From positions 1 through 40,171 of the forward strand of contig JAHFQX010000026.1 of NCBI GenBank assembly GCA_023259135.1: a stretch of DNA of 40,171 bases, in the 5' to 3' direction. Origin of the DNA: Betaproteobacteria bacterium (lineage in GTDB: Bacteria; Pseudomonadota; Gammaproteobacteria; Burkholderiales; JAHFQX01). Made by a program: the position numbers and the translations under genes. Under the pieces are notes generated by a model that saw only the letters and a list, made by a program, of their open reading frames with translations, did not search any database and was not told the DNA's origin. Below, in pieces: positions 8,768 through 17,715 of the stretch; positions within the stretch are counted from its first letter, which is position 1; every line of letters begins with the position of its first letter.

Positions 8768-9916
8768 TTAGCTCCGCTGATCGATGGCGGCGAATTTAAC
8801 GTTTTCCGGTCCGACATAATGGGCGCTGGGGCGGATGATCTTGCCGTCCATGCGTTGCTCGATGACGTGGGCGCTCCAGCCGCTGGTGCGGGCGATTACG
8901 AACAGCGGCGTGAACATGGCGGTGGGCACGCCCATCATGTGGTAGGAGACCGCGGAGAACCAATCCAGGTTGGGAAACATTTTCTTGATTTCCCACATCA
9001 CCGACTCCAGCCGTTCGGCGATGGCGAACATCTTCATGTTGCCGGCGTCGGCCGAGAGTTTGCGAGCCACTTCCTTGATGACCTTGTTGCGGGGATCGGC
9101 GATGGTATAGACCGGGTGGCCGAAACCGATCACCACCTCTTTGTTCTCCACGCGCCGCCGGATGTCGGCTTCGGCCTCGTCCGGGGTGTCGTAGCGTTTC
9201 TGGATTTCGAAGGCCACCTCATTGGCGCCGCCATGCTTGGGACCGCGCAGTGCGCCGATGGCGCCGGCGACGCAGGAATAAATATCCGATCCGGTGCCGG
9301 CGATGACTCGTCCGGCGAAGGTGGAGGCGTTGAATTCGTGCTCGGCGTATAGAATCAGGGAGGTGTGCATCGCCCGTACCCATAATTGCTGGGGGAGCTT
9401 GCCGTGCAGCAAGTGCAAAAAGTGGGCGCCGATCGAGTCATCGTCGGTTTCCACCTCGATGCAGCGGCCGTTGTGGCTGTAGTGATACCAATACAGCAGC
9501 ATGGAACCGAGGCAGGCCATCAGCCGGTCGGCGATGTCGCGGGCGCCGGAATGGTTGTGATCGTCTTTCTCCGGCAGCATGCAGCCCAAGGCCGATACGC
9601 CGGTGCGCATCACGTCCATGGGATGAGCGGACGGGGGCAATTGCTCCAGAACCGCTTGCACCGCCGCCGGCAGGCCGCGCAGCGCCTTCAGCTTGGTCTT
9701 GTAGGCGGCTAGTTCCGCGATGTTCGGCAGCTTGCCATGGACCAGCAGGTGGGCGATCTCCTCGAATTCGCAAGTGTCGGCGATATCCAGAATGTCGTAG
9801 CCGCGGTAATGGAGGTCGTTGCCGGTACGGCCCACGGTGCACAGGGCCGTGTTGCCGGCGGCAACCCCGGAAAGGGCGACGGATTTCTTCTTGCCGGGGA
9901 CGGGGGCTTCTCCCAT
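8768..9916 (-). CDS. prpC: 2-methylcitrate synthase PrpC
   Basis: This 382-residue citrate-synthase-fold enzyme condenses propionyl-CoA with oxaloacetate to give 2-methylcitrate. The catalytic residues lie in [11 protein letters not shown] (His), [13 protein letters not shown] (His) and [17 protein letters not shown] (Asp). The last stretch is the PrpC form rather than the PNVDFYSGI seen in the GltA of this window. PrpC enzymes often accept acetyl-CoA poorly, so this is probably not the main citrate synthase. Two ATGs compete: 9922 lies only 2 bases after AGGAG, while 9916 has an 8-base spacing and is chosen. The gene begins 3 bases after the prpB stop codon. Confidence 0.96.
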   Translation of the reverse strand: MGEAPVPGKKKSVALSGVAAGNTALCTVGRTGNDLHYRGYDILDIADTCEFEEIAHLLVHGKLPNIAELAAYKTKLKALRGLPAAVQAVLEQLPPSAHPMDVMRTGVSALGCMLPEKDDHNHSGARDIADRLMACLGSMLLYWYHYSHNGRCIEVETDDDSIGAHFLHLLHGKLPQQLWVRAMHTSLILYAEHEFNASTFAGRVIAGTGSDIYSCVAGAIGALRGPKHGGANEVAFEIQKRYDTPDEAEADIRRRVENKEVVIGFGHPVYTIADPRNKVIKEVARKLSADAGNMKMFAIAERLESVMWEIKKMFPNLDWFSAVSYHMMGVPTAMFTPLFVIARTSGWSAHVIEQRMDGKIIRPSAHYVGPENVKFAAIDQRS

Positions 9917-9918
9917 GG

Positions 9919-10803
9919 TCATTTCTCCTGTTGAAACAGTTGATCGAGCTTGGCTTCGAAAGCGTGATAGTCCAGGTAGCGGTACAGGTCTTCCCGTGTC
10001 TGCATCAAGGGTAGCACCGCTTGCTGGGTGCCGTCCTTCCGAATGGCCTGGTAAACCTGGAGGGCGGCGGCGCTCATGGCGCGGAAGGCTGACAGCGGGT
10101 AGAGCACCAGGCCGACCCCGGCGGAGGCCAGTTCATTCTTGGTGTAGAGCTCGGTTTGGCCGAACTCGGTGATGTTGGCCAGGATCGGGACTTTTACCGC
10201 ATCGGCGAATTTGCGGTACATGGCGAGATCGGTCATGGCTTCGGGAAAAATCATATCGGCTCCCGCCTCGACACAGGCGCAAGCCCGGTCGATGGCGGAT
10301 TGCAGCCCCTCCACCGCCAGGGCGTCGGTGCGGGCCATCACGACGAAATCAGCATTGGTCTTGGCGTCCACCGCGGCTTTGACTCGGTCCACCATCTCCG
10401 CGGCCGGAACGATGGCTTTGCCGGGCCGGTGGCCGCAACGCTTGGCCATCACCTGGTCTTCGATATGCATGGCGCCGGCGCCGAATTTAATGAGGGATTT
10501 GACCGTTCGGGCAATGTTGAAGGCGCCGCCGAAGCCGGTATCCACGTCCACCAGCAGCGGCAAGCCGGTGCTGTCGGTGATGCGGCGCACGTCGGTGAGC
10601 ACGTCGTCCAGGGTGGAGATTCCCAGGTCGGGCAGACCCAGGGAGCAGGCGGCGACTCCGCCGCCGGAAAGATACAAAGCCCGGAAACCCGAGCGTTCGG
10701 CCAAGCGGGCGGCATAGGCGTTGACGCAGCCCACCACCTGCAGCGGGGTTTCGGCTTGCAGCGCGGCGCGGAACCGGGCGCCGGCAGAGGTTTTGGAACT
10801 CAT
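9919..10803 (-). CDS. prpB: 2-methylisocitrate lyase PrpB
   Basis: This 294-residue member of the isocitrate lyase/PEP mutase superfamily cleaves 2-methylisocitrate into pyruvate and succinate, the last step of the methylcitrate cycle. The signature loop KRCGHRPGK carries the catalytic cysteine. [19 protein letters not shown] gives the Mg-binding aspartates, and [13 protein letters not shown] matches PrpB proteins. Length and motifs fit PrpB rather than a true isocitrate lyase, which is much longer. The ATG at 10803 has GAGG upstream. It lies 17 bases after the CoA-ester lyase gene. Confidence 0.97.
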   Translation of the reverse strand: MSSKTSAGARFRAALQAETPLQVVGCVNAYAARLAERSGFRALYLSGGGVAACSLGLPDLGISTLDDVLTDVRRITDSTGLPLLVDVDTGFGGAFNIARTVKSLIKFGAGAMHIEDQVMAKRCGHRPGKAIVPAAEMVDRVKAAVDAKTNADFVVMARTDALAVEGLQSAIDRACACVEAGADMIFPEAMTDLAMYRKFADAVKVPILANITEFGQTELYTKNELASAGVGLVLYPLSAFRAMSAAALQVYQAIRKDGTQQAVLPLMQTREDLYRYLDYHAFEAKLDQLFQQEK

Positions 10804-10820
10804 GGGGACCTCGTTGCGGG

Positions 10821-11807
10821 TTACTGGAAAAATGCCCGTTCGGCGGCTTCCGGAATGGCTACGCCGGTGACTCGGGCTTTTTGCAGGACTTCCCAGAAGT
10901 AGCGGTAAGTCGCCCGGTCGTGGAGCTCCCCGGCATGTTGGATCGGCCCCCAGTCGGCCTGTTGAGCGGCCAGTAGGATGGTTGCGGCGGTCTCCACCTC
11001 GGCGAAATCGGGCTTCATGGCATCCACGATGGGCTGGATCTGGGCGGGATAGATGCTCCACATGCGCAGGAAGCCGAATTCCTGGCGGGCGCGGCAGGCA
11101 TCCAGGTAGGTGGCGTAGACGTTTTTGAGGTCCAAGGAAACGTTGTGGGAGGGGATTACGCCGTAGGTGAGGGCGGCGGCAACCACCTCGGCCTTGGCCC
11201 GGGCGATGAGCCGGTGCTCGAATTGGGCGGGGCTGCGCATGGCGGCGGCGGGAATGGCGCCATGGTGGCCGCTGATGAAATCCATCAAGCCGAAATCCAA
11301 TACCTGCATCCAGGGCAGGGCGGCGATGGCGAAGGCATCTTTCAGCGCCCCGTGGGTTTCCACCAGCACGTGGATGGGAATGTCCCGCTTGATGCCATGC
11401 TGGGCGGCTTTTTTCTGAATGTATTCGATCATTTCTCCGGCTTGGGTGACGCTGGTGGGCTTGGGGAGGGTGAGGTAAGCGAGATTTTCCCCGGCATTCG
11501 CCACCAGGATGTCCACGTCCTGCTTCCAGGCGGGGTGGGTGTAGTCGTGGATGCGGGCTCCCGCCATTTTCAGCTGGTTGGCCGGGGAGTTGACCAGCCG
11601 GGCCACCATCTCCGCGTGTTCCCGCTCCTTGCCCGCCGCCGCGCCGTCCTCGCAGTCGCAGGTGATGTCGAAGAGGGGTCCCAATTTTCGCTGCAGTTCC
11701 AGGGCCTTGGCAATCAACTTCTCGCTGCCGGCGAAGTGTTCGCAGGAGGGGATGACGGGGAAGGGTTTTTCTCCCTTGAAGAGAGCGTCATTGGGGTGGG
11801 TTTTCAT
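10821..11807 (-). CDS. HpcH/HpaI-family CoA-ester lyase, probable malyl-CoA/beta-methylmalyl-CoA lyase
   Basis: This 328-residue CitE-like lyase belongs to the family that splits 3-hydroxyacyl-CoA esters. Examples are L-malyl-CoA to acetyl-CoA plus glyoxylate, beta-methylmalyl-CoA to propionyl-CoA plus glyoxylate, and citramalyl-CoA to acetyl-CoA plus pyruvate. Visible features are [16 protein letters not shown] (residues 47-61, the acidic motif of the family), VLVETHGAL (E150) and FGLMDFISG (D176), likely Mg and substrate ligands, and a C-terminal [13 protein letters not shown] like the lid segment of malyl-CoA lyases. Its stop lies just before prpB, and its ATG overlaps the stop of the hydratase-like gene (ATGA). 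That context favours propionyl-CoA/glyoxylate chemistry. Exact substrate is inferred. Confidence 0.78.
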   Translation of the reverse strand: MKTHPNDALFKGEKPFPVIPSCEHFAGSEKLIAKALELQRKLGPLFDITCDCEDGAAAGKEREHAEMVARLVNSPANQLKMAGARIHDYTHPAWKQDVDILVANAGENLAYLTLPKPTSVTQAGEMIEYIQKKAAQHGIKRDIPIHVLVETHGALKDAFAIAALPWMQVLDFGLMDFISGHHGAIPAAAMRSPAQFEHRLIARAKAEVVAAALTYGVIPSHNVSLDLKNVYATYLDACRARQEFGFLRMWSIYPAQIQPIVDAMKPDFAEVETAATILLAAQQADWGPIQHAGELHDRATYRYFWEVLQKARVTGVAIPEAAERAFFQ

Positions 11808-12874
11808 CGGTTCTCCATGGCGGTCCGCCGCGGCATCAGGACCGTGTAGTCCAGGTCCAGCACCACATTGGGGTGATAAGTCGGCTTGCCATTGTGTTCC
11901 GCGAAGCGGTCGCGGATTTCGGCGGCGGGAATGTTTTTGGTGCCCACCAGCCGCAGCCGCAGGGCCCCCAGGTCGTTACGGCCCGGGAGGGGCCATTGTT
12001 CCAGCACTTCGGTGCTGGCATAGAGGGTATCGCCGGCGTAGCTGGGGTTGCAGTGGGCGCCAGCGTTGATGGCGGCTACGTTCAAAACGTTTTCCAAGCC
12101 TTCGTAATTGAGGGCGTGGCACACCGCAATGACGTGTCCGCCATAGACCAAGCGCTTGCCCCCGGCCGCCTGGGCGTTGAAGTGCAGCCGGGCAGGGTTC
12201 TGGTAGAGCTTGGTGGCCAAGGTATGGTCGGACTCGTCCAGGGTCATGCCGCTGGCGTTGTCGATGCGCTCTCCCGGCCGATAGTCTTCCCAGTAGTCTC
12301 GCCCGGCAGTGGCTGCGGGATCGAGCTTGCCGGGCCGCAGAAAGGCGGGTATCGCCAATCGCTCCGCCGGCACGGATTCCGGCAGCTCCGGAATCAGCGG
12401 TTCCGGGGCGGGGGCCGCCAGATTCCGCTTGTTGACCATGACCCAGCGAATCCACGTCAGGACATCTTGTCCGTGTTGATCGCGAACCGTGGAACGAACG
12501 TAGACCACGCCGTTCTTGCCGCTGGAATTTTGTTTCAGGCCGATAACCGTCGAGTCGGCCGTCAGAGTGTCCCCTGGGTAGACCGGCCGCAGGAATCGCA
12601 GATCGGCGTAACCCAGATTAGCTACCGCATTGAGGGAGATATCGGGAACCGTCTTGCCGAAGCCGATATTGAAAACCAGGAAATCGTGCAACGGGGTGGC
12701 GGGGTACCCGCAGGCGGCGGCTAGCGGAGCGGCGCAATGCAGCGGGTGCCGGGCCCCGGTGAAAGCGATGTAGAGGGAGCGGTCTCCCTCGCTCAGGGTG
12801 CGGGGAGTGCCGTGAACCAGGCTTTGCCCGACCCAGAAATCCTCGAAAAAATGACCTGGCCGGGTTTTGGACAC
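11804..12874 (-). CDS. Double-hotdog MaoC-type hydratase, probable mesaconyl-CoA hydratase (beta-methylmalyl-CoA dehydratase)
   Basis: This 356-residue protein has two MaoC-like hotdog halves. The N-half (about 1-150) contains EGDRSLYIAFTGARHPLH and DFLVFNIGFGKTVPDIS. The C-half (about 190-350) contains LDESDHTLATKLYQNPARLHF, with N226, P227 and H231 in hydratase-2-like positions, then YGGHVIAVCHAL. The pattern resembles mesaconyl-CoA hydratases of the ethylmalonyl-CoA and 3-hydroxypropionate pathways, which interconvert beta-methylmalyl-CoA and mesaconyl-C1-CoA. It is translationally coupled to the CoA-ester lyase, the enzyme that would act next. The start is GTG at 12874 with GAGGA 9 bases upstream, 12 bases after the mdh stop. 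A mesaconyl-C4-CoA or itaconyl-CoA hydratase is the main alternative. Confidence 0.78.
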   Translation of the reverse strand: MSKTRPGHFFEDFWVGQSLVHGTPRTLSEGDRSLYIAFTGARHPLHCAAPLAAACGYPATPLHDFLVFNIGFGKTVPDISLNAVANLGYADLRFLRPVYPGDTLTADSTVIGLKQNSSGKNGVVYVRSTVRDQHGQDVLTWIRWVMVNKRNLAAPAPEPLIPELPESVPAERLAIPAFLRPGKLDPAATAGRDYWEDYRPGERIDNASGMTLDESDHTLATKLYQNPARLHFNAQAAGGKRLVYGGHVIAVCHALNYEGLENVLNVAAINAGAHCNPSYAGDTLYASTEVLEQWPLPGRNDLGALRLRLVGTKNIPAAEIRDRFAEHNGKPTYHPNVVLDLDYTVLMPRRTAMENR

Positions 12875-12886
12875 GATCTTGAGTCC

Positions 12887-13870
<984 letters not shown>

Positions 13871-13989
13871 GGAATGAACACTCCGGGTTATCTGGGGTTG
13901 TCAGAACTGAACTTATGAGCCCGACTTTGCAAGATTGCTGCCTTTCAAGGCCGGTTCAGTCACCAAAGGGGGTGGGCTGAAAGCCGAAA

Positions 13990-14018
13990 ATATTAGCGAA
14001 ATGCGTCCCCATGCGCAA
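13990..14018 (-). promoter_or_regulatory. mdh: Candidate promoter of the mdh-prp-acnA operon
   Basis: On the minus strand TTGCGC (14018-14013) is followed after 17 bases by TAATAT (13995-13990). Spacing is ideal but each hexamer matches the sigma-70 consensus only in part. The predicted start would leave a leader of roughly 110 bases before mdh. Confidence 0.35.
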
Positions 14019-14076
14019 CTCGGGGGAAGCGGTTCAGGAAAGATGGGGGGCTTCGTAGACGGGTTGGCAGCGCTTG

Positions 14077-14086
14077 TGATATAAAT
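14077..14086 (+). promoter_or_regulatory. sdhC: Candidate extended -10 promoter of the sdh operon
   Basis: TGATATAAAT here reads as an extended -10 element (TG-n-TATAAA). No fair -35 lies 16-18 bases upstream, which extended -10 promoters can tolerate. A start near 14092 would give a leader of about 125 bases before sdhC, containing the inverted repeat at 14099-14119. Confidence 0.45.
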
Positions 14087-14098
14087 TCCGCTTGATTC

Positions 14099-14119
14099 GA
14101 GGTTGCCCCAAAAAACCTC
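14099..14119 (+). repeat. Inverted repeat in the predicted sdh leader
   Basis: GAGGTT (14099-14104) and AACCTC (14114-14119) are exact complements separated by 9 bases. It lies just downstream of the candidate start site, so it could be an operator bound by a dimeric regulator or a small leader hairpin. Confidence 0.45.
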
Positions 14120-14215
14120 CCTATGACGATCTTGCCGCGTTTCGCTGGTTGCTAAATTGCCCTGAAAATCCAGAAAAAGCCCATGTCAACATAACGAGTT
14201 AAGGCTCTTCTCCCC

Positions 14216-14590
14216 ATGACCCAACAACGCCCGAAAAACCTCGATCTCACCCGGATCAGGCTTCCCTTGCCCGGTCTGGTTTCCATCCTGCATCGGATCA
14301 GCGGTGCCTTGCTGTTCCTGCTGATTCCCTTCGTTCTCTACCTGCTGGGGGCGAGCCTGGGTTCCGCCGAGAGTTTCGCCCGATGCGCCGCGGTGGTGGG
14401 GCACCCCCTCGGCAAGCTGGTGCTGCTGGCGTTGCTATGGGGCTTGCTGCATCACTTTTTCGCCGGGCTGCGCTTTCTGGCGCTGGATATTCACTGGGGC
14501 GCCAGTTTGGGCGCTGCCAGGAATTCCAGTTGGGCCGTGCTGATATTAAGCCTGGCCTTGACCGTGGCGTTGGGGGTGAGGCTATGGTGA
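14216..14590 (+). CDS. sdhC: Succinate dehydrogenase cytochrome b556 subunit SdhC
   Basis: This 124-residue three-helix membrane anchor is one of two that hold complex II in the inner membrane, where it passes electrons from succinate to ubiquinone. RPLPGLVSILHRISG-like sequence (about 16-30, with S23, H26 and R27) is the quinone-site signature. The second helix ends GLLHHFFAGLRFLALD, where H79 or H80 is the heme ligand. Hydrophobic spans are about 31-48, 67-90 and 104-122. It opens the plus-strand operon. The Shine-Dalgarno (AAGG, about 11 bases upstream) is weak. Its stop overlaps the sdhD start. Confidence 0.93.
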   Translation: MTQQRPKNLDLTRIRLPLPGLVSILHRISGALLFLLIPFVLYLLGASLGSAESFARCAAVVGHPLGKLVLLALLWGLLHHFFAGLRFLALDIHWGASLGAARNSSWAVLILSLALTVALGVRLW

Positions 14591-14931
14591 AGCGCGTTGT
14601 GGTGGGCGCCCATTACGGGTTGCGCGATTGGCTGGTGCAGCGGGTGACCGCCGTAGCCATGGCGGTCTATCTTCTCCTGATGATCGGCGTCCTCGCTGCC
14701 CAGCCGAGCTTGGATTACGCCGCCTGGACGGCCCTATTCCACGCTCCCCTGCTCAGAGTGGCGACCTTGCTGTTTTTTGTCAGCTTGCTGCTGCATGCCT
14801 GGGTGGGGGTGCGGGACATCCTGATGGATTATGTCCATCTGACAGGGGTAAGACTGTTCCTGCAAGCCCTGGTCGTGCTGGTCCTGGCGGCCTATGCGGC
14901 TTGGTTCGCTGAGATTTTGTGGGGAGCGTGA
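14584..14931 (+). CDS. sdhD: Succinate dehydrogenase hydrophobic anchor SdhD
   Basis: This 115-residue three-helix protein completes the complex II membrane anchor. GLRDWLVQRVTAVAM marks the N-terminal amphipathic stretch and first helix. The second helix carries LLLHAWVGVRDILMDYV, in which H71 sits where the E. coli protein has its heme-ligand histidine. The ATG at 14584 overlaps the sdhC stop by 7 bases. The stop shares a base with the sdhA start (TGATG), so translation of sdhC, D and A is probably coupled. Confidence 0.93.
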   Translation: MVKRVVVGAHYGLRDWLVQRVTAVAMAVYLLLMIGVLAAQPSLDYAAWTALFHAPLLRVATLLFFVSLLLHAWVGVRDILMDYVHLTGVRLFLQALVVLVLAAYAAWFAEILWGA

Positions 14932-16697
14932 TGGGAATTCCCGTTAGAACATTCGACGCGGTGGTGGTGGGGGCGGGTGGCGCGGGCTTGCGGGCCGCTC
15001 TGCAGTTGGCCGAGGCCGACCTCAGGGTGGCGGTGCTGACCAAGGTGTTTCCGACCCGCTCCCACACCGTGGCGGCGCAGGGCGGGGTGGCGGCCTCTCT
15101 TGGCAATTCCGAGGAAGACCACTGGCATTGGCACATGTACGACACCGTCAAGGGGTCGGACTGGCTGGGGGACCAGGACGCCATCGAATTCATGTGCCGC
15201 AAGGCTAACGAGGTGGTGATCGAACTCGAGCATTTCGGCATGCCGTTCGACCGTACCGAGAGCGGCAAGATCTATCAACGCCCGTTCGGCGGCCACATGT
15301 CCAACTTCGGCGAGAAGCCGGTGTCACGGGCTTGCGCGGCGGCGGACCGCACCGGCCATGCCATGCTGCATGCCCTCTATCAGCGCAACGTACGGGTCCA
15401 TACCCAGTTTTTTGTCGAGTGGATGGCTCTGGATTTGATCCGCGACGCCGAGGGGGCGGTGCTGGGGGTCACGGCCATGGAGATGGAAACGGGCGAAGTC
15501 TGCATTTTCCAAAGCAAGGCCACCCTGTTCGCCACCGGAGGATCCGGGCGGATGTACTACTCTTCCACCAATGCCTTCATCAACACCGGAGACGGCCTGG
15601 GCATGACGGCCCGTGCCGGGCTGCCGATTCAGGATATGGAGTTCTTCCAGTTTCATCCCACCGGCGTTTATGGCGCCGGCATTCTGATCACGGAAGGAGT
15701 CCGCGGGGAGGGGGGAGTGCTCCGCAATGCGTCCGGCGAGCGCTTCATGGAGCGTTACGCGCCCAACGCCAAGGATCTTGCCTCACGCGACGTGGTCTCG
15801 CGGGCGATGGCCACCGAGATCAAGGAGGGCCGCGGCTGCGGGCCGAACAAGGACCACGTTCTGCTGGATCTGAGCCATCTCGATCCGAAGGTGATCATGC
15901 AGCGCCTGCCGGGAATTCGGGAGATATCGATGCAGTTCGCCGGTGCCGATCCCATCAAGGAGCCGATCCCGGTGGTGCCGACGGCCCACTACCAGATGGG
16001 CGGCATCCCCACCAACTACACCGGCCGGGTGGTGGCCCCGCGGAACGGTAACCCCGATGCCGTGGTTCCCGGCTTCTACGCCGCCGGGGAGTGCGCTTGC
16101 GCTTCGGTACATGGGGCCAATCGCCTCGGCACCAATTCGCTGTTGGATCTGCTGGTGTTCGGCAAGGCGGCCGGGGAGAGCGTGGTCGAGGATATCAAGG
16201 CATTGCCTAAATCGCCCAAGGATCTGCCCAAGGATGCGGCGGATTACTCGCTGGCGCGCCTCGCCCGGCTCGATGGCCAGGCCAATGGCGAGGGCGTCCA
16301 TGAAGTGCAGCTTGCCTTGCGGCGCGCGATGCAGGATCACTGCGGCGTTTTCCGTTTCCCGGACATGCTCAAGCAGGGCGTCGACAAGATTATGGAAGTG
16401 GCTGGGCGTGTCGGCCGTACCGAGATCAAGGACAAGTCCAAGGTTTTCAACACGGCGCGCATCGAAGCGCTGGAACTGGACAATTTGGTGGAAGCCGCCA
16501 AGGCGACCATGGTCTGCGCCGCGACCCGCCAGGAGTCACGCGGGGCGCAGGCGCGGGAGGATTTCCCCGAGCGTGACGATGCCAATTGGCTTAAGCACAC
16601 CCTGTGGTACCGGGATGGCAACCGGGTCGATTTTCGACCGGTGCATCTAAAACCGCTCACGGTGGAAACCATCGAGCTTAAGAAACGCGTGTACTAG
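14931..16697 (+). CDS. sdhA: Succinate dehydrogenase flavoprotein subunit SdhA
   Basis: This 588-residue subunit oxidises succinate to fumarate using covalent FAD. The N-terminus has VVVGAGGAGLRAALQLAEA (dinucleotide fold). FPTRSHTVAAQGGVAASLGN contains the histidine that binds FAD. FHPTGVYGAGILITEGVRGEGG and the catalytic arginine region SRAMATEIKEGRG are present, as is NRLGTNSLLDLLVFG near the FAD site. The length equals that of E. coli SdhA as remembered. The ATG at 14931 has GGGAG upstream and is preferred to an in-frame GTG at 14919. It links the methylcitrate cycle, whose product is succinate, to respiration. Confidence 0.98.
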   Translation: MGIPVRTFDAVVVGAGGAGLRAALQLAEADLRVAVLTKVFPTRSHTVAAQGGVAASLGNSEEDHWHWHMYDTVKGSDWLGDQDAIEFMCRKANEVVIELEHFGMPFDRTESGKIYQRPFGGHMSNFGEKPVSRACAAADRTGHAMLHALYQRNVRVHTQFFVEWMALDLIRDAEGAVLGVTAMEMETGEVCIFQSKATLFATGGSGRMYYSSTNAFINTGDGLGMTARAGLPIQDMEFFQFHPTGVYGAGILITEGVRGEGGVLRNASGERFMERYAPNAKDLASRDVVSRAMATEIKEGRGCGPNKDHVLLDLSHLDPKVIMQRLPGIREISMQFAGADPIKEPIPVVPTAHYQMGGIPTNYTGRVVAPRNGNPDAVVPGFYAAGECACASVHGANRLGTNSLLDLLVFGKAAGESVVEDIKALPKSPKDLPKDAADYSLARLARLDGQANGEGVHEVQLALRRAMQDHCGVFRFPDMLKQGVDKIMEVAGRVGRTEIKDKSKVFNTARIEALELDNLVEAAKATMVCAATRQESRGAQAREDFPERDDANWLKHTLWYRDGNRVDFRPVHLKPLTVETIELKKRVY

Positions 16698-16709
16698 GGG
16701 GCGCGACGA

Positions 16710-17420
16710 ATGACGACAAAGACCATGCAATTCAGTATCTACCGCTACGATCCCGACAAGGACAAGAAGCCGTACATGCAGGACATCACGGTGGAAATCG
16801 ACTCATCCGACCGTAAGCTGCTCGACGCCATGGTCAAGCTCAAGGCCCAGGACGACTCGATCGCCTTTCGCCGCTCCTGCCGAGAGGGCGTGTGCGGCTC
16901 GGATGCGATGAACATCAACGGCAAGAATGGCTTGGCGTGCCTAACCGAGTTGGATGGCCTCAAGCAGCCGGTGGTGTTGCGCCCGTTGCCCGGGCTGCCG
17001 GTGATCCGTGATTTGATCGTGGATATGACTCAGTTTTTCAAGCAATACCACTCCATCAAGCCATACCTTGTCAACGACGATCCTCCCCCGGAGCGGGAGC
17101 GTCTGCAATCTCCGGAAGATCGAGAGGAATTGAACGGCCTGTACGAATGTATTTTATGCGCTTGTTGCTCCACCTCCTGCCCTTCGTTCTGGTGGAATCC
17201 AGACAAGTTCGTCGGCCCGGCCGGGTTGCTGCAAGCTTACCGGTTCATCGCCGATACCCGAGATCAGGCCACCAACGATCGGCTGGACGATCTGGAGGAT
17301 CCCTACCGGCTGTTTCGCTGCCACTCCATCATGAATTGCGTGGACGTTTGCCCGAAGAACCTGAATCCGACGCTGGCCATCGGCAAGATCAAGGAATTGT
17401 TGGTCCGTCGCACGGTATGA
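16710..17420 (+). CDS. sdhB: Succinate dehydrogenase iron-sulfur subunit SdhB
   Basis: This 236-residue protein carries electrons from FAD to quinone through three clusters. The 2Fe-2S site is C57, C62 and C77 with D65 (SCREGVCGSDAMNINGKNG). The 4Fe-4S and 3Fe-4S sites use CILCACCSTSCPSFWWN and CHSIMNCVDVCPKNLNP. All expected cysteines are in place. It follows sdhA by 12 bases, and its stop overlaps the sdhE start (ATGA). Confidence 0.98.
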   Translation: MTTKTMQFSIYRYDPDKDKKPYMQDITVEIDSSDRKLLDAMVKLKAQDDSIAFRRSCREGVCGSDAMNINGKNGLACLTELDGLKQPVVLRPLPGLPVIRDLIVDMTQFFKQYHSIKPYLVNDDPPPERERLQSPEDREELNGLYECILCACCSTSCPSFWWNPDKFVGPAGLLQAYRFIADTRDQATNDRLDDLEDPYRLFRCHSIMNCVDVCPKNLNPTLAIGKIKELLVRRTV

Positions 17421-17671
17421 GCGAAATCGACCGGGTTCGATGGCATTGCCGCCGCGGAATGCTGGAGCTGGACTTGGTGCTGTCCCGATTCATGGATGCT
17501 GTTTACGGAGCATTGGCGGAATCTGATCGGGTGGCCTTTAGCAAGCTGCTGGAATACCCGGACAATGATCTTTGGGACTTGGTTTCCGCTCGCGCGGAAC
17601 CCGAAGATCTGGACGTCTTCGAAATATTGAAGCAAGTGAGGGCCGTCGCGCCGAAACGCGCAGCGGGCTAA
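17417..17671 (+). CDS. sdhE: FAD assembly factor SdhE
   Basis: This 84-residue protein helps attach FAD covalently to SdhA. The RGxxE motif essential in the family is visible as RRGMLELDLVL near the N-terminus. The remainder (FSKLLEYPDNDLWDLV) is the usual small helical bundle. The ATG at 17417 overlaps the sdhB stop; longer in-frame versions would run deep into sdhB and are rejected. The position right after sdhB fits the role. Confidence 0.95.
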   Translation: MSEIDRVRWHCRRGMLELDLVLSRFMDAVYGALAESDRVAFSKLLEYPDNDLWDLVSARAEPEDLDVFEILKQVRAVAPKRAAG

Positions 17672-17715
17672 TGTTGAAAATCAATCAGCGTTGAACGCAC
17701 TATCGGAGAATCGCC

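Larger units (their letters stand above)
13871..14215. promoter_or_regulatory. Divergent control region between the mdh-prp-acnA and sdh-gltA-suc operons
   Basis: This 345-base stretch has no plausible gene; no GntR or PrpR regulator lies here. It contains the candidate promoters and the inverted repeat listed separately. Short A-rich runs occur at 13985-13992 and 14110-14115. Both long operons start from it, so it probably sets the flux balance of the whole island. Confidence 0.6.

Noticed and set aside
6893-9352. Open frame of 819 codons on the plus strand opposite acnA, prpD and prpC
   Set aside because: It spans three well-supported minus-strand genes and reads as low-information His/Gly-rich sequence, typical of an antisense shadow.
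8768-9916. PrpC as the housekeeping citrate synthase
   Set aside because: A full GltA lies in the TCA operon, and this protein has the PrpC-specific [14 protein letters not shown] segment and prp neighbours.
14064-14080. Sigma-54 -24/-12 promoter (TTGGCAG...TGTGAT) upstream of sdhC
   Set aside because: The -24 half fits, but the -12 half reads GA where GC is required. The overlapping extended -10 explains the site better.
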